A stretch of DNA of 64,000 nt from Auriscalpium vulgare (Eukaryota > Basidiomycota > Agaricomycetes > Russulales > Auriscalpiaceae): the NCBI GenBank assembly GCA_019915015.1, contig JAHBBC010000004.1, positions 1,054,001 through 1,118,000 of the forward strand, read 5' to 3'. Every line of letters begins with the position of its first letter. Position 1 is the first letter of the stretch. The translations under genes and the position numbers were made by a program. The notes under the pieces were generated by a model. It did no database searches, had not been told where the DNA came from, and saw only the letters and a list, made by a program, of their open reading frames with translations. Below, one piece after another: positions 1-11,305 of the stretch.

Positions 1-3000
1 CCGTCCGATTACGATGAACGGACCGTCGTAACGGGGCAGCATCTTGCGGTCGAGCGATTTCTCGAACTGCGTGAAGCGCACCAGGACGAGGTCCCCTCGT
101 TGGAAGCCGTAATTCTTGATCGACACTTCGTGGTCGCGCTCGAAAATTAGAGCATCGTGCCGCCGCTTGTCGAACACCTTCGAGTGGAGTGTGCGGAGCT
201 GGGTGCGGCGCTTCTGTAGTGCGACAGCGCGTCGCGCGATTAAATCCGTGGTCGACAGTATTGAGTCGGGCGGTGGTAGGAGGTACGTCGCTTCGACGAT
301 ATCGAGGGGCATCAACGCCTGCGTGCCGGTCGCCGCGAAGTAGGGGGAGCAGCCCATACGCCTGCGCGTCGTGATCCTGTCCGCCCAGAATACCGAGTGT
401 GCGACCGCGGCCCACTTGCTCGCGTCACCGTTGGCGGCTTTGTACAAGGCCTGTCGGACGTCGAAATGTGATCGCTCTACGATTCCGTTGGATCTCGAGT
501 TATAACCGGAGATGCGGATGTGGTGCACGCCGTAATCTTCTTCGAGATGCTTCATCGCTGCCAGGTACGGCGTTCCGTTATCCGTTACAATTTCCCGGAG
601 CGCTCCCCAGCGACAGAGTACGTCCTCGAATATCCATCGTGCGAGCGACTTCGCGTTTTCCTGTCGCAGCATACGCCATTCTGGGAAGTGCGAGACCGAG
701 CACCTTCCTTGTACGATGTATTTAAAGCCCCGTGAAGCCGGCATGTGCATGGTATCAGCGTACATCTTGGCAAACAGCGGCGCCGGCGTCGCGACCGTTG
801 GGGGATCAGCACGTGCTTCACCTGCCGCACCTGGCAGATGTGGCACGATCGCACAAACCACGCGACGTCGCGGTCCATGTAGGGCCACCAAAAGCGTTCG
901 AGGAGAAACATCTTCGTCGGGTACGCGCCGCGATGGCCGACGTCGTCGTGGCACGCCTTCAGGGCTCCTATGCGGCGTTCCGGGGGCAGTACGAGTTGGT
1001 GTCGCCCCTGGGGCTCCTTGCGAAAGAGACTCGTGCCGTCGAGGAAGAACTCGGTGCAGTACCGCAGGAACGTCGCATACTCTTGGTCGGCTAGGCCTTC
1101 CGGCCGCTGGAGCGTGTTGTGCCATTCCCGTACTCGCACGATTCGTTCGTCGGCTTGCTGCGCCTTGATGTCGCGGTCGACGGCGTCGTAAGACAACTCT
1201 GTCGGGGCGGCCTGGGTAACGAACGTCGCGATCGCGGCCCTTGGGTGGTCGCGCGGATCCCCCGACCGTGGCCTTGTACTGCGCGGTACGTATGCGTTTA
1301 CGAGGTGAATAAATCCATACATGGCGTCGACCCAGTCCTCGAACCCGTCGTGCTCGTTTTCTGGTACGTCGCCCGGTTGGCGCCTTCGTCGTGACATCCC
1401 GTCAGGTCCATGAAATAGGCCGGGCACGTGAACGAGGACGAAATGGAACATTAGAATGGCAATAATCCACCGATTCATGCTGGCTGAGGGTTCAATATCG
1501 GGGTTGTCGAGCATGCCCTTAATGTAGCGTGCGTCGACTTCCACGACCATGTTCCGCACTCCGATGAGATATATCTTCAGCGCGCGGAGCGCCCGAAACA
1601 GGCCGTATAATTCTAACTTTGGTTGCGAAAAACGCGCCTCGCGATCGTTCAACGCGATGGACCCAAACCGTGCGTACCGACGCTTCTTGCGACTCTTCGG
1701 ATCGTCGGCGTCAGCCTGGCACAGCAAGAACCCGACCGCAATAGGAGACGTATCGACCGCGAGGATAACCGGTTCGCCCGACTGATAGTCGATCGGTTTC
1801 AGAGCTGGCGACTCCAGCAACGCGCTTTTGAGATCTTCCATAGCTGCTAACTGTTCCGCTCCGAATTCGAACGGCACATCTTTCCTTGTAAGGTGCGTGA
1901 GCGCATGCGCGCGATGTGCGAAATGGTGGATGAAGATCCTCAGCACCCCGACCGTCCCGAGGAACGCCCGTACATCAGACAGGTCTTGACATGGCCCCCA
2001 ATTCACAATCTTAGCCACCCGTTGTTCGTCGGGGATCCGCCCGTCCCTCGTGCAGCGGTGTCCGACCACGACAATTTCGGGCGCGCACAAAATAGTCTTC
2101 CAACCCGAAAACGTCCCGCCCGAATAACCCATGCGCTGTACGACGCGGTTGAGATTCTGAAAGTGTTCCCAGACAAATCGGCGGATGCCCTCGTTGTCAG
2201 CGATTGTCTCGTACTTCCCCTGGTCGTCCTTGTATTCGCTCGCGGGGCCCTTGACCGGTACGTCATCAATAAACGGTATCGTGACGTGGGGAATTTCCGG
2301 CCTCAGGATATGTGTGACGTCGTCGTGGAAGATAGGCACTGAATTCGTCCAGCCCATCGGTAGTGTTACCAACCGCAGCGCGCCGTAAGGGGTCTGGAAC
2401 GTAGTGAGGTCGCGCGACGCTGGGTCCAACGCTCGCTCGTCGTATCCGACGTACAGATCCAGCATCGCGCCGCAAGCCCGACCCGCGAATTGCTCGGCCA
2501 GTTGGTCGGTAAACGGGGGCACACCGGAATGAGCTATCGTGACGGCGTTTAACGGCTCCAGGCTGTGCACTATGCGCAGGCTCGTTCCATCCTTTTTGAC
2601 CACGCAGAACCACCGCGACCTATACGACGAATTGGATGGTTCGTAGACGTTCGCGGCCAACTTCCGACTGATTTGTTCCATGACTTGGTCGTAGATTCCC
2701 GGCGGGATCGGTATGTTGCGTTGTACCCATGGCGTGTGCGGTACGACGGGTATCGTGACCGGCGGAAAGAAATCTTCGCGGAAGTGGCCTCGCTCGCTGT
2801 CGTCCCACGCGAACGCACCGTTGTGCTCGCACATAAAATGGTGCATCAGCTTGCGTTCCTCCTTCCACAAGAAGTCCCCCTCGTGAACTACGTCGAATTG
2901 GTCGCGGCGCTCCTCGGTGTAACGCCCCGTCGGCCGGAAGTCGGGGGGCTTCGTCGGTAACTTGGGTAGTGTCGCTAGCGGGTCGCCTCGTATGTCGCGT

Positions 3001-3395
3001 ATGATTCTGAACTGCCCAGGCAAGTCGGCTAGTACTGGCTTCACTTTTAGGTGGGCGGGCTTATACTTTTTCTTGGTCGCTGCGAAAACCGCGCGTGCCC
3101 GCGCGCTGCTAGGCAACGACTTACAGTCGCGAAATTCCTGTTCGCCCGCGAACGAGGGCACCCCGGCTGGGGCGAGAAAGAAGACGGGCGCCGACGGAGC
3201 GTCCAAAGTCGCGTCTGTCGGCCGATTAAATATGGGAGGGGTAGATTCTGGGAGATCGCAAAATGATAGATAGGTTGCTCGTAACTCTTCCGGCGAACTA
3301 GAGGAGTCGAAGGGGACCACGGCTTCCACGGAAATAGGATCGGCGGCGTCGCCCGTGAACTCGAGGACGAGCGCCACTTCCGCCTGGTCGTCCAA
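1..3395 (-). pseudogene. pol polyprotein (RT, RNase H, integrase), frameshifted and partial
   Basis: This encodes the replication enzymes of the retroelement. The open frame 585-3395 (936 codons, first codon TTG) contains a reverse transcriptase of Ty3 type, with LPMGWTNS before an FIDD catalytic box in place of the usual YxDD. It continues with RNase H (AVDTSP, later VEVDA) and an integrase H2C2-type zinc region (CHDDVGHRG...CHICQVRQ). After LIPQ the frame degenerates near 797-803, where the minus strand has a run of five C. A frame one base away then stays open to position 1 and carries the integrase core: TDNGTPY and a Glu in GIVERSH, with 34 residues between Asp and Glu (DD35E spacing). 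One indel therefore separates the zinc domain from the core. The pol frame lies in the -1 phase relative to gag and is open across the gag stop. Confidence 0.85.
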
Positions 3396-3403
3396 CGACG
3401 CCT

Positions 3404-6400
3404 CTAGAGCCGAAAATCCCTGCGCTCGCCGGCGCTCTGAACGATGCGACGCGAGCCTCGCTCTACTGTCGGGACGGTCGCCGTCGCTTGAGTGTTGGGA
3501 TCGGTGATCGTGATGGTCTGTCGCTCATCTTCAAAGTTGCGGACTATACTCCCAGTGAGGACGTCGAAGGGCCTCCCTAGCAGGATGTCGTAGGCCGGAG
3601 AACGTATGACGTGTATCTGCACGTAGAGCGTAATGTCGCCTAGCTTTAGCGCTACGTTGCGGGCTAGCCCGAGGGATTTGTCAATCGAGCCGTTGGCGGA
3701 AAGCATGTCCAGTGTGATCGCGGGATCGTATGCTAGGCCGAGAAAATGGCAAACGTCCTCGGACATGGAGATGACCTGCGACCCTGGGTCCAGGATGGCC
3801 TCAATGTGCGCTTGGTTATCCACCAAGGGCAGGACCGCTCGCAATGCCGATGACTCCTTTGCGACCACCAGCGGGGCCGGTTTCTCGGCCGAGGCACTCA
3901 TCAACGTCAGCATCGGGTCGGAGAGCACTAGCGACCCGCGAGGCGGCACCGCTGGCTGGCTCTGTATGGCCTGCAAGAACGACGACGGCATGTGCGAGGT
4001 GTATCCCCGCGCTCGATCTCTCTCCTGCTCGCGCTCTTCCTCGTACAAGTCGCCGGGTAGGTCCGACCACTCCTTGGTAGGCCCTTCCCCTTCCGCTACG
4101 ACCGTGTGTAGGACCGCTACTGGGGAGTCCCCGCTGGACAGTACCGGGGCCGCTATGCGTCGCGGGGTGATAGCGTATCGCAACTGGGAGCGTACTTCTG
4201 GCGCCAGCGACAGTAACTCGCTCTGCGTCAGAGTGACGGAAGTCCCCATCGCGCGGCCGTAGACTTCCTTCGCGACCTCTTCACTATGGATGGGCGTGTC
4301 CTTGGTATAGGCGGCGACTGGCTTCTTCCCTTTGTCTGGTCGGGACGCGTCCCCGACGGGTATGTAGGTTGCGTCGGGTACGGAGGCAAACGGATGGATG
4401 GGTTCCGGCTCTATCTCGTTGGGGTCCTTCTCGACTGTCGGTTCGCCCTCGCTCGCTTCCCTCGCTTCTTCCGCATCCTCTGGATCTTCGGGCACCGCGA
4501 ACGTAACCTTCGACCGTTTTGCCGTGAATTTCGACGGGGATATCACCACCTCAGGGACTAGCTTCCTGGATCGCACTCTCTCCCCGGGCAGCGGCCCGAT
4601 TGGTGGCGGTAACTCTCCGTTGCGAATCGCAGCCTCCCTTCGGACCCGGCCGGCGTTCCTCTGCTCCTTCATGAGTGTTAGCACCGCCATCTCTTGACGC
4701 AACTCCTCTAGTCGCTCGTCGTCCGTCAATGGCGGGATTAACTGGATGAGCCCGGCGACGGGCTGGTCGCGCGCGGGTCGGAGTGGGTAGTCGGTGACAG
4801 CGATGGGGCCTGTCGATGCCAACATCATTGTTTCCGTCGCGTTGCCCGCGACTCTGGCCGCGACGTCGGCGCGCAGTCCGGACGGGTCCGTGCGATAATA
4901 TTCGTCTACCCTCGCTTGAATCGGGCCTAGCCCAAATGGCACTGGCCTGCCGCTCTTGAGTACCACCTGGTTCATCTCGTTGCGTACCACCCGCCCCGTC
5001 GCTATGTAGTCTTGCAGGACGAGGCATTCGCGGATGAAGTGCTCGGGGCCGTTGCAGAACGAGCACCTGGCGCCATCCTGTCCCGGGGCCGGGCGAGGAC
5101 GATCGAAACGAGCGGCCGACGCCATCATCGGGCCCGGTGGCCCGCGCGTGTACGCCGACGGCTGCGGGCCTGCGTTACTCATCCCCATCGCATCGGCTCT
5201 CCCCGCGCTATACGCTTTCGCGATCTGCTCGGCCGCCTTCTCCATCAGAGCGGCAAACTGCTCGACCTTGATCGCAGGTTCTTCCGCCTTGACGGCCACG
5301 GGTTGGGACAAGTCGGCCAGACCCGCGGGGACGCTGAGCCCTGCCGATCGCGGGGTGCTCGACGTGCCGTGCAGCACGTACCGCGCCGCTTCCACTATTT
5401 GGTCCATCGGGTACGGGCCGTCGCGATCGTGGTCGGGATACTTCAGCTGCAGCCGCTGCTCTATCCTATCTTGCAGTCCCTTCTGAAATCCACGCAAGAA
5501 AGTGTAGTCGCGGTCGCGCTCGGAGATACGCTGCCGCCCTATAAGAAACTGGGAGATCGCGTAGAAACCGCGATAGTATTCCCCAACGTCGCCGATGGTC
5601 GTGATGCCTCGGCGGGCTGTCTCGGCGACGAGCTGATCGAGGTCGCCCATCGTGTATTTGCGCTCCTCGTCCGCTCCGGGGTATAGCGCTATGATCGCGG
5701 TCACGAACTCTTCGAACGTCGCATTGCCCGCGTACTGGGGTCGGCTTTGCCACTGGTCTGCTGTAAGGACGTCCAGGTATCGCGTGGCGTGCTCCTTCTT
5801 CTCCTGGTCCTGGCCGTCCTCGATACCCGCCCGCGTGAACAAGTGCCTCAACTCCGCGAAATAGCGTTGCAGCTCGCGCGGCTTAAGATTGTCGAACTTA
5901 GGGGCTTGGCGATCGCCACGGGTAGGCATCGGAGTGGCCATGGTCGTGCGACGGGGTAAACGCGATAACGGAGTACTGGATTGCGATGTGGGAGAAACTG
6001 GTCGGGAAACCTGTGCGGCCGCTCCACGCCCGTCTCCTGATAAACCTCCGTGCGTTCCGACGTTTCCGCGGTCGGAAGCCGAGCGGTCGCTGTCGGAAGG
6101 CACCTGTGCCTCGTCTCGGTCCTCATCAATCAGCGCAGCCACTTCGGGCTCCGATTCCGACGGGGTAAGCTCCGGCGACGACCATTGTCGCATCGCTCCG
6201 CCAGTCAGCAACTCGATCGACGCCTCATTGACGTCCAGGAGCTCCTGATGGAGGGACCGTCTACCATCCCAACCGTGCTCCGACTCTTCCGATTGGACAG
6301 GGCCTGCCTCCGCGTTTTGATCGCCGGGAGCCTCGCCCGCAGCATCCCCGTCGTTCTCGGGTGCTGCGTCCGACACACCCGATGCCTCGCCGTCGTCGTT

Positions 6401-6586
6401 TTCGTTGTCGCCCTCGGCGCCTTCAGCGCTGGAAGTCGCGCGCTCTTCGTCCGACGCCCCACCTTCCGACGATGCGAGGTGTCCTGGCATGGACTCCGCC
6501 CGCTGACTGGTCGAGTACTCCGACGGGGCCGATCGGGGCGGTGCACGTCGAGTGGGCTCTACGATAACCCTCGCCTTTGGTGCCAT
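3404..6586 (-). CDS. gag-protease polyprotein of Ty3/Gypsy-like element
   Basis: A 1060-residue ORF starting at ATG 6586. The first ~200 residues are acidic and low in complexity. A helical capsid-like gag region follows (from FDNLKPRELQRYF onward), then a CCHC zinc knuckle CSFCNGPEHFIREC at about residues 507-520. A basic, charged linker leads to a retropepsin-like protease near the C-terminus, with the active-site motif ILDPGSQ (Asp near residue 933) and a downstream ILLGRPF strand. Having the protease on the gag ORF, with pol in another frame, implies recoding or independent initiation for pol. The gag stop (TAG, 3404-3406) overlaps open pol frame. The ORF itself looks intact. Confidence 0.88.
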   Translation of the reverse strand: MAPKARVIVEPTRRAPPRSAPSEYSTSQRAESMPGHLASSEGGASDEERATSSAEGAEGDNENDDGEASGVSDAAPENDGDAAGEAPGDQNAEAGPVQSEESEHGWDGRRSLHQELLDVNEASIELLTGGAMRQWSSPELTPSESEPEVAALIDEDRDEAQVPSDSDRSASDRGNVGTHGGLSGDGRGAAAQVSRPVSPTSQSSTPLSRLPRRTTMATPMPTRGDRQAPKFDNLKPRELQRYFAELRHLFTRAGIEDGQDQEKKEHATRYLDVLTADQWQSRPQYAGNATFEEFVTAIIALYPGADEERKYTMGDLDQLVAETARRGITTIGDVGEYYRGFYAISQFLIGRQRISERDRDYTFLRGFQKGLQDRIEQRLQLKYPDHDRDGPYPMDQIVEAARYVLHGTSSTPRSAGLSVPAGLADLSQPVAVKAEEPAIKVEQFAALMEKAAEQIAKAYSAGRADAMGMSNAGPQPSAYTRGPPGPMMASAARFDRPRPAPGQDGARCSFCNGPEHFIRECLVLQDYIATGRVVRNEMNQVVLKSGRPVPFGLGPIQARVDEYYRTDPSGLRADVAARVAGNATETMMLASTGPIAVTDYPLRPARDQPVAGLIQLIPPLTDDERLEELRQEMAVLTLMKEQRNAGRVRREAAIRNGELPPPIGPLPGERVRSRKLVPEVVISPSKFTAKRSKVTFAVPEDPEDAEEAREASEGEPTVEKDPNEIEPEPIHPFASVPDATYIPVGDASRPDKGKKPVAAYTKDTPIHSEEVAKEVYGRAMGTSVTLTQSELLSLAPEVRSQLRYAITPRRIAAPVLSSGDSPVAVLHTVVAEGEGPTKEWSDLPGDLYEEEREQERDRARGYTSHMPSSFLQAIQSQPAVPPRGSLVLSDPMLTLMSASAEKPAPLVVAKESSALRAVLPLVDNQAHIEAILDPGSQVISMSEDVCHFLGLAYDPAITLDMLSANGSIDKSLGLARNVALKLGDITLYVQIHVIRSPAYDILLGRPFDVLTGSIVRNFEDERQTITITDPNTQATATVPTVERGSRRIVQSAGERRDFRL

Positions 6587-7019
6587 CGGGTTGCTGAGCG
6601 GTTGACACTAGCCCCCTCGCGGTGGGCTCCACAAATGATGAGATGAACCCTGGGGGAGGCCCCGGGAACGTCGATAGAAATGGAGGGAGCGAGCAGCCAA
6701 CCGCTGGCCCAAGAGGTAGTGGGTCGGAGGAAGAAACCCAAGATCGCGACCGTGCCCCGAACAAACCACCCAGGACCCCGCGGGTCCTGCCCTCGTCCTG
6801 CGGCCCTCTCCCTCTCTCTCTCTCTCTCCGCTCCCGTCCGACCGTCGCACGTTGCGTCTCTTCCCACACTATTCGGTGCGACCCTCCCGTCTGTCGCCGC
6901 CGGTCCGTCCTAGTTGCGGAGTCGCCCTTGCCGTCCGACCGTCCGACCTGTGTCCCCGCGCTTGTACCGTCCGAGTCGCTATCCTGGAATATAAACGTCA
7001 GTCATAAAACCTACCACAC
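6587..7019 (-). other. retroelement leader with candidate primer-binding site
   Basis: Untranslated stretch between the candidate LTR and the gag start. Three bases inside the LTR edge, the minus strand reads TGGTAGGTTTTAT (7004-7016), a possible tRNA primer-binding site since such sites begin with TGG. I could not match it to a specific tRNA. A CT-rich microsatellite lies around 6806-6830. Confidence 0.35.
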
Positions 7020-7861
7020 TGTATCACTCCAGTCTGTGGTTGAGTCGGGGCAACGTAGCCCGTGGTATCGCAAAGGTGGCGCGACCTGGATGTCGCTACG
7101 GCTTCCTGGTTTAAGGCATCGTGTCGGCCCAGCGGTCTGGCTGTGTCGCGTCGTGCGATGCTCTCTGTGAAGCAGGAATGAAAGGTGTAGTCTCGGGTGT
7201 AGGCCCAAGGTCCAAAAGTGTCCCTACAACAAGTCGAATCGCGTCTATATACCGCTGCTTCGTCAGCTCTTCCCACGCGTCTGCGCTCCTACGCGTCCTA
7301 CCAAGTTCCGCGCCCGACCGTTCCGACTCCCTACCTCGGCTCTCCGTCTCCTCCCCAGACGCTCGCTCGCTTTGTGCTGTCCCGTGGTCGTGCCGGTGCC
7401 GCGACGCCTGTGGGGCGTCTCGGGGGTGTGTGTCTTGGTGTAGCGGTGTGATTGGTCCGTTTCGGTGCCTGTAGCGCTGCGGGTCCCATCACCGGCGTGC
7501 GCGGAGACGACGGGCGAGACGTCGGGGGCTCGCCACGGTGGGCGGGGTCCATCGAGCAGGGTGCGGTGACGGCCCCAGGGAAGAGGACGCGACCAGGCAG
7601 CACGAGCGCGGACGCCGTCGTCGAGTCGCGGGTGCGCCGAGTGCAGAGCGGGCCAGCAGCACCCTATGCACGCAACACGGGCCAGAGCCTGTGTCATCAC
7701 TCCGAGCAAGACACATCGCGACGTACCGACCGGCACGGGGACCGAACGAACGGGCTGCTAAAACGCTGCGCTCATCGAGCACATGGTAAGGCAGGACGTT
7801 GTGGGCACCCAGCGAGTTATCGGCAGCGCACATGACGAAGAGGAGCGGGGGAAGCGTGACA
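7020..7861 (-). repeat. candidate 5' LTR of the retroelement
   Basis: The segment is bounded on the minus strand by TGTCAC (7861 side) and GTGATACA (7020 side). These form a short imperfect terminal inverted repeat with TG...CA ends, sitting at the expected distance upstream of gag. A TATA-like sequence lies inside on the correct strand. The partner LTR is outside the window, so the boundaries are unverified. Confidence 0.4.
7246..7253 (-). promoter_or_regulatory. TATA-like element in the LTR
   Basis: The minus strand reads GGTATATAGACG here, about 230 nt inside the proposed gag-proximal LTR edge. A start site about 30 nt downstream (near 7215) would give a typical U3-R-U5 arrangement. This is inferred from motif and position only. 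Confidence 0.35.
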
Positions 7862-8772
7862 GTGAGGTGGAAGGGAGGGAGCGCCGCGAGTCAGCGCGTC
7901 GCGGTACGGGTCGGGACGAAGTAGGCGCTCGGCAGGGATTTTGACACGCCGAGGGGAGTAGTCTTGGGGGCTTATGTACCCGTCCCGCTACCAGCAATAT
8001 CTTTCTTAGTGAGTGCTAAAGTACGATCATCATTGTCCTTGTGATCATGAGTACCGTTGTCCTTTGGTTGTTCATCGTTGACGTTAAGCCATCAGTGCAG
8101 GAATTGGACAGTGTGTTGGCGCGCACAGCCAGAAGGTAAGCACCATACCTTCCTGCCATGCTGATCGCACTCGTATTTCCCAGCCCTTCGTCATCTGTTG
8201 ACCCGCAACGGATTGTCGTCAAAGTTGCACTGTCCGTCCTCAATGAGTCCGCGTTTTTCACCATCGTCATGATGCGCTCGTCGCTGATCAGCATGAATCA
8301 GACGACGGTCGAGAACATCTCGGTGTGCTCCATGAAGCAGCGCGGCAGTGGTATGTTGGGGGACGTTACTCCTGATGGAACGTCTCGCGCCTCCTTAATC
8401 TGCCGCGTCGAGCAGGGTCTGGCTCTGCAGAGCGAAGCGCCGCACGTTGGTGGGCCCGCATGGGCAGGACCGGCGACGTGCGCCTCGGCCTGTGGACGTT
8501 GTTCCGTGTTTTCTCGTCTTGCTTGTCAGTGCACACCTGTGCAAGCTAACGGGAGCGGACAGTGCCACAACGCCGTGCCTCAAGCCATACCTGATTCTCC
8601 GCACAGCGTCGCCATCCGCGTGTGTTCGGTGAAGGCGTTGGCCCGGTCGATACGGTCTTGGGGCTGTTCCGAGGTTTCGCTTATGGTCGCTGTATGTGAT
8701 TCCCACGCTTCCCGAAAACGTTGCAATGCCGAACGCACTCGGCGCAGTAGTTCTGGGTGCAGGAGGGTGCAG
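7862..8772. other. no supported gene
   Basis: Short overlapping open frames occur on both strands, but none has recognisable motifs, consistent splice structure or a credible start. Nothing further is supported. Confidence 0.5.
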
Positions 8773-8890
8773 GCTTTGCCGACAATGAACGGCCCGGTCC
8801 AAATTTCTGCGCGGGCTTAGCCGACAATAAAAGGCCTTCTGCATGTCCAAATTTCTGCACGGGTTTCGCCGACAATGAAAGGCCTTTTAG
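8773..8890. repeat. short tandem repeat, three units
   Basis: GCCGACAATRAAAGGCC-type units begin at 8778, 8820 and 8868 (spacings 42 and 48), separated by TCCAAATTTCTGC followed by a GC-rich hinge. The first unit has an ACGGCCC variant. Confidence 0.75.
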
Positions 8891-9172
8891 ACATCTAAAT
8901 CATTGTACCGCTTTCATATAATCTCGTCTGCCGTCCGCGCCATCCGTCCCACCATCTGAGCTCTCCATCACCACCAACAAGCCCCGACGCCACTGGAAAC
9001 ATGAGCGACGGTGCCACGATCGATGCTGTCGAAAGGTGCGTTGTATTACTTAGCATAGCATTCTTGCAGTCCCATCTAACTGTGACGCCTTGTAGTCGAC
9101 AGGGCATTGCTGCGAGCGTGGCTTTTTACATGTCAAAATCATGGTACCGCTTTTATAACCTCGTCTGCCACC
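8890..9172. repeat. dispersed direct repeat pair of about 45 bp
   Basis: The sequence around 8890-8933 (AAATCATTGTACCGCTTTCA then ATCTCGTCTGCC) recurs in diverged form at 9126-9172 (AAATCATGGTACCGCTTTTA then CCTCGTCTGCC). No gene is seen between or after the copies up to 9959. Confidence 0.6.
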
Positions 9173-9959
9173 AGAAGCTAGGATCTGGGGTATATGGCAA
9201 TGCAATGGCCATGGGGTCCTCACTGGCCCAAGACCCCGCCAGCTCGTCGTCAATTGGACAGCCCCGGCCGATTGTACGTGATGCTTAAGGGCACAGTGGA
9301 ATTGATTTGCAGTACAGTAGTACATCATATCCTGTTATGAAATCGGTTATGACATTAATCGTGGATAAAAGTAGACTGAGGATGACTCGGAGTCACTTCA
9401 GCCTTTCCGTGCACTCCACTGACAACACCCCCCTCGATGAGCAGAGACGACTAGCAATGGAGACGGCGATGGATCAATGACGAGATCATCCAAACTGAAA
9501 GCTGTGATGGTGTCATGGTGAGCAGGTACGTAGACCAACACGTCTTGTCTGCTGAAAGTCAGATTCCCCGCCGTTTATTATAACGCTGAGATATGATGCG
9601 GTGATGTGTGAGAGGGCAGGGTTGATATGTACTTATCCGGCGGCGGGCCTTCGTGTGTTAAGGGATTGGGCATGGTAGGAGCCATTGGTCGCCAGAGGTG
9701 CCCACGCATCGTGCGCAGTCACTAGTCACTCGCACTTGAGTTGATGCATCTCTCTCTGACAGGAGCTGCAGCCCTTGCTCGCCGTGCTCGGATGCCGTAG
9801 TGATGCACTGTATAGTACGCATGTACATAGTCGCTGAGTGCATGGTAGGGAAAAAGTACGCACGGAGACCGTCCATGCTCTTATACCTCCGCTGGCGCCT
9901 GGCATTCGCATCGCAGCGGTCGCTGGCGCATCTCTCCCTAGGCCATGTTGCCCCTTGTT
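9173..9959. other. no supported gene
   Basis: Only short frames without motifs are present. The sequence leads into the tandem repeat block at about 9960. Confidence 0.5.
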
Positions 9960-10815
9960 GCCCGCGCCTAACCACCTTTCGCACCCTTCTCTCGAGGTCC
10001 TTCGACGGCTTCAAGTCGCACGAGCCGTGTGTACTGTGGTACTCGAAGCCGTTCGCCCAGTGCTTGTTGGCCTTGTTGCAGTTTGGTTGGACAGGAGCAA
10101 GGAGAGGGTAGGATGCGAGAGCGTCGTGGACGTGGAAGAGGAGGCCTTCAAGTTCGAGGTCCTTCGACGGCTTCAAGTCGCACGAGCCGTGTGTACTGTG
10201 GTACTTGAAGCCGTTCGCCCAGTGCTTGTTGGCCTTGTTGCAGTTTGGTTGGACAGGAGCAAGGAGAGGGTAGGATGCGAGAGCGTCGTGGACGTGGAAG
10301 AGGAGGCCTTCAAGTTCTAGATCCCGGCTTGCGCGGGTTCCGCTTGGCCCTGGCTTGGCCCAAGCCGCTGCATCTCTCCTTTCGTCATGTTGCCCGCGGC
10401 CTCACCGCCGTCCACACCCTTCTCTGCGAGCAGGCTCACGACCCTATCGAGTTCCTTCGACGGCTTCAAGCACGAGCCGCGTGCACTGTGAACCGTGGTA
10501 CTTGAAGCCGTTCGCCTGCTTGTACGACTTTTTTTTTTGCAGTTTGGCTTCGGGCAGCGAGGGACAGGAGCAGGCGCATGGTGCGAGAGCGTTGCTCGTG
10601 CCCTCGCCGCCGTTCACATCCGTCTCTGCGAACAGGCTCGCGACACTCTCGAGGTCCTTCGACGGCTTCAAGTCGTACCGAGCCGTGTGTCCTGTGGTAC
10701 TCGAGGCCGCTCGCCAGCTTGTACGACTTTTTTGCAGTTTGACTTCGTGCAGCGGAACGGCTTGGACAGGAGCAAGGAGGGCGCGGGGTGCGAGAGCGGT
10801 CTGGTCACCGGAGTG
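9960..10815. repeat. tandem repeat block, 162-bp unit plus two diverged copies
   Basis: Two nearly identical 162-bp units begin at 9993 and 10155 (CGAGGTCCTTCGACGGCTTC). Because 162 is a multiple of three, an open frame on the plus strand (9838-10320) repeats a 54-residue unit. Two diverged copies follow near 10449 and 10648, with T-rich runs (about 10531 and 10727) inserted at the same relative place. I read this as non-coding repeat rather than a gene, since frames are open on both strands and no known motif appears. Confidence 0.8.
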
Positions 10816-11305
10816 AAGCAGCCTTGCTGAAGACAGCTGGTGTGTCGTCTCTCGTTGACCTGCTGGGACATTCCTGCTAAACAAAAAGCAGATTTTTTGT
10901 CAAAATGTAGCAGGTGAGTGGGTTACATGTTTGTAGCATTTAGAAAACTACCGTCATTGGAACATTTGTGTGGCCTATGCAATATGTGTCGGAGGATAGA
11001 TGGACGTTGTGCGCGTATATCGGTGAGTGTTTGTACGACTCATGAGGATCTGATGTGTAGGATCTGTAAGTAGGATGGCCTGCTGGTTGGTTAGAAAGCA
11101 CATGCGGTCGTGATTCCTGAGGAAAGGAGTGCAAAGTGAGTATCTGAAACAGCAATATCGTTAAACTTATGTTATCAGCAGGACCGATATAAATGCAGAT
11201 CGAACGTATATTGCAAGGTATGCGATTGTATACGCTCATGGTTGGACGTTGGGTGTTTGACGGCTACGGTGGAGAGCGCATGGGATGGGTCGGAATCACT
11301 AGGTG
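10816..11305. other. no supported gene
   Basis: A comparatively AT-rich stretch between two repeat blocks. No coding signal is seen. Confidence 0.5.

Larger units (their letters stand above)
1..7861 (-). mobile_element. Ty3/Gypsy-like LTR retrotransposon, 3' end off the left edge
   Basis: On the minus strand, reading right to left, there is a candidate LTR (7020-7861), a leader, a gag-protease ORF (3404-6586), and then pol with reverse transcriptase, RNase H, integrase zinc-binding region and integrase core running off position 1. The order PR-RT-RH-IN is that of the Ty3/Gypsy group. The second LTR would lie left of the window, so neither LTR identity nor target-site duplication can be read. 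The copy carries a frameshift in pol, so it is probably inactive unless the shift is an assembly error. Confidence 0.85.

Noticed and set aside
6800..6835. CRISPR-like or regulatory array
   Set aside because: It is a simple CT microsatellite in the retroelement leader.
1..7861. Endogenous retrovirus with envelope
   Set aside because: No third ORF after integrase is visible in the window and the organism is a fungus; motifs are those of a Ty3/Gypsy retrotransposon.
9838..10320. 160-codon repeat protein on the plus strand
   Set aside because: Produced by the 162-bp tandem duplication; the opposite strand is also open and no motif is present.
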